From: an uncultured Collinsella sp.
GTDB taxonomy: Bacteria > Actinomycetota > Coriobacteriia > Coriobacteriales > Coriobacteriaceae
Reading direction: 5' to 3'
Length of the DNA stretch: 32,122 bases
Assembly: GCA_902462065.1 (NCBI GenBank)
Contig: CABQAK010000029.1
Location: 1-32,122 of the forward strand
The notes beneath the pieces are model-generated. The model did no database searches and had not been told where the DNA came from. It worked only from the letters and a program-made list of their open reading frames with translations. The translations under genes were made by a program, and so were the position numbers. The number at the start of each line of letters is the position of its first letter. Position 1 is the first letter of the stretch. Shown here piece by piece: positions 24,839 through 29,972 of the stretch.

Positions 24839-24858
24839 TGGTGGGCCGTCAGGGGGTC
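24839..24858 (-). pseudogene. 3' fragment of tRNA-Lys
   Basis: These 20 nt are identical to the 3' end of the two tRNA-Lys genes, including CCA, the acceptor strand and part of the T arm. The match then ends abruptly. It cannot encode a tRNA and is a by-product of duplication or recombination. Confidence 0.75.
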
Positions 24859-24925
24859 AGCCTGCTGCGCAGGCGGTCGCTGCGGCGCTTTGCGCCTTAC
24901 GCGCTGCGCTGGCAAATGCTTACGC

Positions 24926-25034
24926 ATTTCCTCAGCTCCGCGCCTTTTCGGGTTCGACCCCATGCGAGGTCAACAAAAAAGCGACCAGCCTGAGCCAGTC
25001 GCTTTAACGATCTTTGGTGGGCCGTCAGGGGGTC
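24926..25034. repeat. Direct repeat copy 2 (attached to the intact tRNA-Lys)
   Basis: This is the copy continuous with an intact tRNA-Lys gene, hence probably the parental one. It differs from copy 1 by a 1-nt indel near its left end and a few substitutions. Confidence 0.75.
24975..25005 (-). terminator. Terminator of the tRNA operon
   Basis: An 8-bp stem AAAGCGAC/GTCGCTTT (24978-24985 with 24998-25005) is followed on the minus strand by TTTTTT. It lies 10 nt past the 3' end of the last tRNA-Lys. Confidence 0.85.
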
Positions 25035-25090
25035 GAACCCTGGACCTTGGGATTAAGAGTCCCCTGCTCTACCAACTGAGCTAACGACCC
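25015..25090 (-). tRNA. tRNA-Lys (anticodon CTT)
   Basis: This complete cloverleaf of 76 nt includes an encoded CCA. The acceptor GGGTCGT pairs with ACGGCCC (one T:G), the D arm is GCTC/GAGC, the anticodon loop CTCTTAA gives CTT, and the T loop is TTCGACC. It is identical to the copy at 25134-25209. Confidence 0.97.
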
Positions 25091-25094
25091 AAAG

Positions 25095-25120
25095 CTAAAG
25101 TCCGTTGTGGCGGACTTTAG
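25095..25120. other. Perfect hairpin between the two tRNA-Lys genes
   Basis: CTAAAGTCCG and CGGACTTTAG form a 10-bp perfect stem around TTGTGG. It could guide tRNA processing or cause partial termination; on the minus strand it is followed only by CTTTGG. Confidence 0.6.
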
Positions 25121-25133
25121 AGGAGATATCGTG

Positions 25134-25209
25134 TGGTGGGCCGTCAGGGGGTCGAACCCTGGACCTTGGGATTAAGAGTCCCCTGCTCTACCAACTGAGC
25201 TAACGACCC
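25134..25209 (-). tRNA. tRNA-Lys (anticodon CTT), second copy
   Basis: This gene is identical over all 76 nt to the gene at 25015-25090, with encoded CCA. It stands 22 nt downstream of tRNA-His in the transcript. Confidence 0.97.
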
Positions 25210-25231
25210 GATATCAACACGAAGCAAGAAC

Positions 25232-25309
25232 TGGGGTGGGTAAAGGGACTCGAACCCTCGACCTACGGGACCACAACCCGTCGCTCTAGCCAACTGAGCT
25301 ACACCCACC
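25232..25309 (-). tRNA. tRNA-His (anticodon GTG)
   Basis: The cloverleaf has the extra 5' G at position -1 typical of tRNA-His, acceptor GTGGGTG with TACCCAC, discriminator C73 and encoded CCA. The anticodon loop TTGTGGT gives GTG. It is the first gene of the three-tRNA operon. Confidence 0.96.
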
Positions 25310-25335
25310 GTGTCCTGTGCGCTTCGCGCTCGACT

Positions 25336-25364
25336 ATTATTGCAAGGAACGCCACGCGATGCAA
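25336..25364 (-). promoter_or_regulatory. Promoter of the tRNA operon
   Basis: On the minus strand TTGCAT (25364-25359) and AATAAT (25341-25336) are 17 nt apart. The start would be near 25329, about 20 nt before the 5' end of tRNA-His. Confidence 0.65.
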
Positions 25365-25371
25365 GCCCCAA

Positions 25372-25390
25372 TTTTCAAGAATTTTGAAAA
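25372..25390. other. AT-rich hairpin between the tRNA promoter and the aminotransferase
   Basis: TTTTCAA and TTGAAAA form a perfect 7-bp inverted repeat with loop GAATT. It sits just upstream of the tRNA -35 and about 85 nt before the aminotransferase start. It could be an operator for either. Confidence 0.35.
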
Positions 25391-25474
25391 GAGTTTTTCG
25401 AGACCATTTCGAGCAAATCCCACCGGTTTCATAGGAGTAAACTTGCCCCACTGCAAATGCTCGAAAGGACCGGC

Positions 25475-26656
25475 ATGAAAGAACTCTCCAACCGCACGGC
25501 AACGTTTACCGATTCCGTCATCCGCCGCATGACACGCATCTCCAATAAGTACGGCGCTGTCAATCTCTCGCAGGGCTTCCCCGACTTCGATCCCCCGGCG
25601 CAGCTGCTCGATAGCCTCAGCGCCATCGCCACCGACCCCAAGCCGCTCTACCACCAGTACTCCATCACCTGGGGCTCCCAGGCCATACGCGAGGCGCTCG
25701 CCGCCAAACAGGAGCACTTTATGGGCATGCCGGTGAACCCCAACGAGAATATCGTAGTCACTTGCGGCTCCACCGAGGCCATGATGGCCGCCATGATGAC
25801 GGTCACGAACCCCGGCGACAAGGTCGTCATCTTCTCGCCGTTCTACGAGAACTACGGCGCCGACACGATCCTTTCGGGCGCCGAGCCCATCTACGTGCCG
25901 CTCAACCCGCCCACCTTCGACTTTGACCGCGAGACGCTCGAGGCGGCCTTCCGAGACAACGACCCCAAGGCCATCGTCCTGTGCAACCCTTCCAACCCCT
26001 GCGGCAAGGTCTTTACACGCGATGAGCTCACCTTTATCTCCGACCTCTGCAAAAAGTACGACGCCTATTGCATCACCGACGAGGTATACGAGCACATCGT
26101 CTACGCGCCCCACGAGCACGTCTATATGGCCACGCTGCCCGGCATGTTTGAGCGCACCATCAGCTGCAGCTCGCTGTCTAAGACGTACTCCATCACCGGC
26201 TGGCGTCTGGGCTACACTATCGCCCCTGCCGAAATCACCGAGCGCATCAAAAAGGTCCACGACTTCCTCACCGTGGGCGCCGCCGCCCCCCTGCAGGAAG
26301 CCGTCGTCACCGCCCTCAATTTCGACGACAGCTATTACGATGAGGTCCTCGACCTCTATACCGCCAAACGCGACCTGTTCTGTCAGGGACTCGACAGCAT
26401 CGGTCTTGAGCATAACGTGCCGCAGGGCGCCTACTACGTCATGATGGACATCTCTGAGTTTGGCTATGACAGCGACCTCGAGTTCTGTGAAGACCTCGCG
26501 TCTAAAGTGGGTGTGGGCGCCGTGCCCGGCTCGAGCTTCTTCCGCGAGCCCGTCAACCATCTGATTCGTTTCCACTTTGCCAAGCGAGACGAGACGCTTA
26601 ACGCGGCGCTGGAGAACCTCAAGTCGCTACATGATAAAATCAAGCCGCGCGGGTAA
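25475..26656 (+). CDS. Class I/II pyridoxal-phosphate aminotransferase
   Basis: This 393-residue fold-type I aminotransferase has the substrate-lid segment LSQGFPDFDPP (31-41) and NPSNPCGKVF (171-180). TDEVYEH (201-207) holds the PLP-ring Asp202 and Tyr205, and SSLSKTYSITGWRLGY has the Schiff-base Lys236 and Arg244. Arg365 in LIRFHF probably binds the substrate carboxylate. It resembles the methionine/kynurenine/aromatic aminotransferase group more than aspartate aminotransferase proper, but the amino-acid substrate is uncertain. ATG 25475 has GAAAGGA upstream and is preferred over an in-frame ATG at 25457. It appears to be a single-gene transcript ending at the hairpin at 26684. Confidence 0.88.
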   Translation: MKELSNRTATFTDSVIRRMTRISNKYGAVNLSQGFPDFDPPAQLLDSLSAIATDPKPLYHQYSITWGSQAIREALAAKQEHFMGMPVNPNENIVVTCGSTEAMMAAMMTVTNPGDKVVIFSPFYENYGADTILSGAEPIYVPLNPPTFDFDRETLEAAFRDNDPKAIVLCNPSNPCGKVFTRDELTFISDLCKKYDAYCITDEVYEHIVYAPHEHVYMATLPGMFERTISCSSLSKTYSITGWRLGYTIAPAEITERIKKVHDFLTVGAAAPLQEAVVTALNFDDSYYDEVLDLYTAKRDLFCQGLDSIGLEHNVPQGAYYVMMDISEFGYDSDLEFCEDLASKVGVGAVPGSSFFREPVNHLIRFHFAKRDETLNAALENLKSLHDKIKPRG

Positions 26657-26683
26657 GGACGGCCCGGCAACTAAAGCAACCAA

Positions 26684-26724
26684 AGAAGCCTCGCACCGCC
26701 CGCCGCGTTGCGGGGCTTCTTTCT
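26684..26724 (+). terminator. Terminator after the aminotransferase gene
   Basis: A 12-bp stem with one T:G pair (26684-26695 with 26709-26720) has a 13-nt GC-rich loop and is followed by TTTCT. Confidence 0.8.
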
Positions 26725-26731
26725 ATAGCGC

Positions 26732-26759
26732 TTTCTTAAATGGTTTAGAGCTCTATACT
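26732..26759 (+). promoter_or_regulatory. Candidate promoter of the fructokinase gene
   Basis: TATACT (26754-26759) is a good -10, with a poor -35 (TTTCTT, 26732-26737) 16 nt away. Transcription would begin near 26766, about 32 nt before the ATG. Confidence 0.4.
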
Positions 26760-26797
26760 TTAGTCACGGAGCAACTCGTCCCAGAGAGAGGAATACT

Positions 26798-27688
26798 ATG
26801 GCAGAACAGCAGCTTATCGGGGCGCTCGAGGCCGGCGGCACCAAGATGGTCTGCGCCACGGGCTATGCAGACGGTACGGTCCTGGAGCGCGAGCAGATCG
26901 CGACCACGACTCCGCAGGAGACCGTCGAGGCCGTCAACGCATGGTTTGCCGACAAGGGTATCGCCGCGCTGGGCATTGGCGCCTTTGGCCCTACCGCAGT
27001 CAACCCCGCCTCGCCCCAATACGGCAAGATCCTGGAGACGCCCAAAACGGCATGGCGCTACTTTGACCTGCTGGGCACTATCCAAAACGAGCTCAATATC
27101 CCCTGCGGCTACGATACCGACGTCAACGTCGCCTGCCTAGGCGAGGTCGCGTTTGGTTGCGCCAAGGGCCTTACCGATGTGGTCTACCTGACCATCGGCA
27201 CCGGCGTGGGCGCCGGCGTGCTCTCGGGCGGTAAGCTCGTGCACGGCATGATGCATCCCGAGGCCGGCCACATCCTGGTCACGCGCGACCCGCGCGACAC
27301 CATTGGCGAGCACAGCGCCTGCCCCTTCCACGACAATTGCCTCGAGGGTCTCATCGCCGGCCCCGGCGTTAAAAAGCGCTGGGATGGCAAGAGCGCCGGA
27401 GACATGGCCGATGACCCGGAGGCCATGGACCTGCTCGCAGGCTATCTGGCACAGGCGCTCATGACCTACACGCTGTGCTACGCGCCGCAAAAGATCATCA
27501 TCGGTGGCGGCGTGGCCGACCACACCCCCATCGTGCCGCTCGCGCGCAAGAAGTGCGCCGAGATGCTCAACGGTTATATCGTCACGCCCGAGGTCAACGA
27601 CATCGATACCTATATTGTCAACAACAGCCTTGAGGGCAAGCAGGGCATCATGGGCTGCCTGGCCCTGGGCGCGCAGGCGCTTCAGTAA
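26798..27688 (+). CDS. ROK-family fructokinase
   Basis: This 296-residue sugar kinase of the ROK family has the N-terminal phosphate loop GALEAGGTKMVCA (8-20), a catalytic Asp108 in YDTDVNVACLGE and the second phosphate motif IGTGVGAG (133-140). The zinc-binding cluster is formed by His157 and the region HSACPFHDNC (172-181). IIIGGGVADH (233-242) closes the adenosine site. The FGPTAVNP segment and the tight length match bacterial fructokinases (ScrK/GmuE-like), which phosphorylate D-fructose using ATP. AGAGGA precedes the ATG. No sucrose or mannose genes are adjacent, so the pathway context is not visible. Substrate is inferred from family resemblance. Confidence 0.88.
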   Translation: MAEQQLIGALEAGGTKMVCATGYADGTVLEREQIATTTPQETVEAVNAWFADKGIAALGIGAFGPTAVNPASPQYGKILETPKTAWRYFDLLGTIQNELNIPCGYDTDVNVACLGEVAFGCAKGLTDVVYLTIGTGVGAGVLSGGKLVHGMMHPEAGHILVTRDPRDTIGEHSACPFHDNCLEGLIAGPGVKKRWDGKSAGDMADDPEAMDLLAGYLAQALMTYTLCYAPQKIIIGGGVADHTPIVPLARKKCAEMLNGYIVTPEVNDIDTYIVNNSLEGKQGIMGCLALGAQALQ

Positions 27689-27771
27689 CAGACGCACCCA
27701 CAGGGCGTGGCGCGCCCGGCAAATCCAACCTACGGAACGACGCCACCACGCCCTATATAAGCCCTCTAATA

Positions 27772-27816
27772 AAAAAGGCCGCCTAGCACCAAGCATACGT
27801 CCTAGGCGGCCTTTTT
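27772..27816. terminator. Strong bidirectional terminator
   Basis: AAAAAGGCCGCCTAG (27772-27786) and its perfect complement (27802-27816) form a 15-bp stem with A and T tracts on the outside. It serves both the fructokinase (plus) and the VanZ-like gene (minus). The VanZ stop codon and last five codons lie inside the stem. Confidence 0.92.
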
Positions 27817-28251
27817 GGCACATATGAGCGATCGTAGTAGATATCGGAGCACAACGCCCGTTACCGCTCCACAGCAGTCGATCATCACATCGGTGATCAT
27901 GCCGGCGCGTCCCGGCACAAAGAGCTGAATCGTCTCGTCGATCGAAGGAATCAGCAGCAGGAACACCGCCGTGGGCAGCAGCACGTCAAAGGTGCGCCGG
28001 CCCTCAAAATCAAAGGCGTGCGTTGCCAAGATGCCGAGCACCATATACTCGGTAAAATGCGCGCACTTGCGAACAACAAAGTTGGTCACCCATTCATATG
28101 GAAGTCCCACGCCGTGCAGGAAACCGCGGATAGCTTCCATGACCGTTAGGCTCAGCGAGCCCGACCCCGAGCCGGGAACCAGCGAATTGCCCCAGATCAA
28201 GAGCGCCATCAGGCAGGTCACGACCGCCCATTTTCGATTGATCTTAACCAT
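27802..28251 (-). CDS. VanZ-like membrane protein
   Basis: This 149-residue protein has about four membrane helices (near 8-21, 66-80, 86-101, 121-138). The VanZ-family signature is visible: RKCAHFTEYMVLG (61-73), IDETIQLFVPGR (104-115) and DVMIDCCGAVTG (121-132). The family is named after the teicoplanin-resistance protein VanZ, but most members are of unknown function in the cell envelope. It starts 7 nt after the stop of the upstream gene (28259). GGAGG lies rather far (about 12 nt) from the ATG, so translation may depend on the upstream gene. Confidence 0.85.
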   Translation of the reverse strand: MVKINRKWAVVTCLMALLIWGNSLVPGSGSGSLSLTVMEAIRGFLHGVGLPYEWVTNFVVRKCAHFTEYMVLGILATHAFDFEGRRTFDVLLPTAVFLLLIPSIDETIQLFVPGRAGMITDVMIDCCGAVTGVVLRYLLRSLICAKKAA

Positions 28252-28258
28252 GCAGAAG

Positions 28259-29659
28259 TTATGCCTCCGCGCGGAGCGGCGCGAAGCTGGCGGTACCGCC
28301 CTCGATAACGCTCAGGTAGGCACGGCCCGTACGCTTGGCGGTAGAGGACTGCAGGCGCTCGATCTCTTCCTCGAGGATCTGATTGACGCGCTCGTGACGA
28401 CGGTTTTCCATAATGCCGGCGGCAATAGCCTCGGCCCGCTCGATGCTCTCGCGCGAGATACGGGCAGTATCCTCGGGGAACACAGCGCTGTGACGGCCGA
28501 CATAGGCGGGGGCAGCAGGCTGAGGGGCAGCGACGGGAGCGGGGGCTGCAACAGGAGCAGGCTCGTCAATCTCATCCAGAATCGCGGTGGCGGCGGCCCA
28601 CATGTCCTCGTGGCCCGAGTAATCAGCCATGGGGACATCAACCTCGAGTGAGGCATCCGGAAGGTCGCCGGTGTCGATGCGATCTTGGGCATCAATCGAT
28701 GCAGTGATGGCTGCAGGCTCATCGAGGTCATCGAAATCGATATCCGCGGCACCGGAGATGATAGGCATGCTGGCGAGGTTTACATTGTACGGCGCAGCCT
28801 CAGCCGCCTGCTGCTGGGCAGGAGCGCCCCACAGCGAGCTTTCGGCGGCACGGCGGGCGGCAACGGCCTCCTCGTCCGCGGCCATGGCTTCATCAACGTA
28901 CGAATTGTCGGCAGAAGCGTTCGCGTCCGCCGAGGTAGCGCTGTAGGCGTTATTGGCTGCCGCGTTGGCGACGAGTGCCACGAAAGCCGCCGTGCTGCCC
29001 GCAGGGGCGGCCTGGGAGCCAGACACGGCGCGTGCCGCGGCGGCGATGTCGTCGCGATTGAAGGAGCCGGTCTGCCCGCCGTTGGTGAGCTCGTCGATGG
29101 CGACTTGATAGACGTCGCGCGAGTGTGCAGGGTCGCAGCTCACCGGCGAATCGTCGTCAAGCATACTGTCGATCATGGACCAAGCCTCGTCCTCGTCCAT
29201 AGCATCTGCGGCTCGAGCGATGGTAGGGACACCATCATCGGCATGACGGCGCTGGAACGCACCAGTCAGGCCGGAAAGGAATGCCGAGGTAGACTGCTCC
29301 GCCTGAGCCTGAGAATCAGAAGCCGCAGCGTAAGGAGTCGCATCCTGCTGCTGAGCTGAAATCGAGGCGGTCTTGAACTCGCTTTGATGCTGATTGAGAT
29401 TGGCGGCACCGCCCATGGCATCGGGCTGGAACAGACGCTCTTCACGCTGCGCACGATACTCGGAGATACCCAGCGAGGCGGCATAGATGCCCACGCCCGC
29501 CACCGCGCCCACGGCGAAGGGAACCGCACCCGCCACGACCGTCTCGTTCACAGACGAAAACGGCAGCGTCGCGGCATACATAACCACGGGAGCGGCAAGG
29601 CCGATCCCGCACGAAAGTCCGGCAAGGACTGCTCGTTGTGTTGCATCAGAAGAAGCCAT
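28259..29659 (-). CDS. Uncharacterised membrane-anchored acidic protein
   Basis: I do not recognise this 466-residue protein. Two hydrophobic helices lie near the N-terminus (about 10-31 and 41-63), then a basic stretch (SEYRAQREERLF). The remainder, about 400 residues, is Ala-, Asp- and Gln-rich, of low complexity and probably disordered, including a Pro/Ala run at 367-386. A short ordered C-terminus (RHSAVF 389-394, then a probable coiled helix ISRESIERAEAIAAGIMENR to EEEIERLQ, 401-436) ends in LSVIEGG. ATG 29659 is chosen because GGGGAGAG lies 3-5 nt upstream; the frame continues to 29686 without support. The long soluble part probably faces the cytoplasm. It is co-oriented with VanZ and has its own promoter. 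Confidence 0.75.
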   Translation of the reverse strand: MASSDATQRAVLAGLSCGIGLAAPVVMYAATLPFSSVNETVVAGAVPFAVGAVAGVGIYAASLGISEYRAQREERLFQPDAMGGAANLNQHQSEFKTASISAQQQDATPYAAASDSQAQAEQSTSAFLSGLTGAFQRRHADDGVPTIARAADAMDEDEAWSMIDSMLDDDSPVSCDPAHSRDVYQVAIDELTNGGQTGSFNRDDIAAAARAVSGSQAAPAGSTAAFVALVANAAANNAYSATSADANASADNSYVDEAMAADEEAVAARRAAESSLWGAPAQQQAAEAAPYNVNLASMPIISGAADIDFDDLDEPAAITASIDAQDRIDTGDLPDASLEVDVPMADYSGHEDMWAAATAILDEIDEPAPVAAPAPVAAPQPAAPAYVGRHSAVFPEDTARISRESIERAEAIAAGIMENRRHERVNQILEEEIERLQSSTAKRTGRAYLSVIEGGTASFAPLRAEA

Positions 29660-29795
29660 GAGCTCTCCCCATCTTCCAGCACCCAAATCGCATCATTCAG
29701 TTGGCTGCGCGAGAGAAGATGAAGCGGGGCTATGCCCCAAAGCAACGGTATATGGTTCGTTTCATCTGCGTTATCCGTCGCGAAGCTTAAAAGCT

Positions 29796-29824
29796 ATTAT
29801 GCGAAACCGCCCTGTCGATTGCAA
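29796..29824 (-). promoter_or_regulatory. Promoter of the acidic membrane-protein gene
   Basis: On the minus strand TTGCAA (29824-29819) and CATAAT (29801-29796) are exactly 17 nt apart. Transcription would start near 29789, giving a leader of about 130 nt. That leader contains the small hairpin GGGGC-ATA-GCCCC (29726-29738). Confidence 0.65.
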
Positions 29825-29900
29825 GCGACGATGTCGGATTGAAACGGGAAACCTGCTGCTTGCCAGTCTTATGGTCAAAAATAAGCGCGGAGCGGCGATA

Positions 29901-29935
29901 TAGAAAAGGGCCGAGGCTCAAAGCCCCGACCCTTT
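29901..29935 (-). terminator. Terminator of the rho gene
   Basis: AAAGGGCCGAGGCT (29905-29918) pairs with AGCCCCGACCCTTT (29922-29935) with minor mismatches and a short loop. On the minus strand it is followed by a T-rich end (CCCTTTTCTA). It lies about 40 nt past the rho stop codon. Confidence 0.8.
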
Positions 29936-29972
29936 ATTGCATTGATGACTATCGCTGCGTGTGGATGACAAC

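Larger units (their letters stand above)
24751..24858. repeat. Direct repeat copy 1 (upstream copy)
   Basis: This copy matches 24926-25034 at an offset of 176 nt with only scattered differences. It includes TCGGGTTCGACCCC, the hairpin AAAGCGAC/GTCGCTTT with its six-A tract, and the final 20 nt of tRNA-Lys. The repeat stops inside the tRNA sequence. Confidence 0.75.
24625..25014. other. Structured, repeat-rich intergenic region
   Basis: No gene is visible. The region holds a hairpin at 24695-24732 (11-bp arms, one G:T pair), the two copies of a 108-bp direct repeat, and three short hairpins between the copies. The hairpins are GCCTGC/GCAGGC around 24861-24875, GGCGC/GCGCC around 24884-24897, and AAATGC/GCATTT around 24914-24929. 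The two repeat copies each contain a terminator for minus-strand transcription. Confidence 0.5.

Noticed and set aside
24751..25209. Possible CRISPR array from repeated sequences
   Set aside because: The repeats are two long copies plus twin tRNA genes, without regular short repeats, spacers or cas genes.
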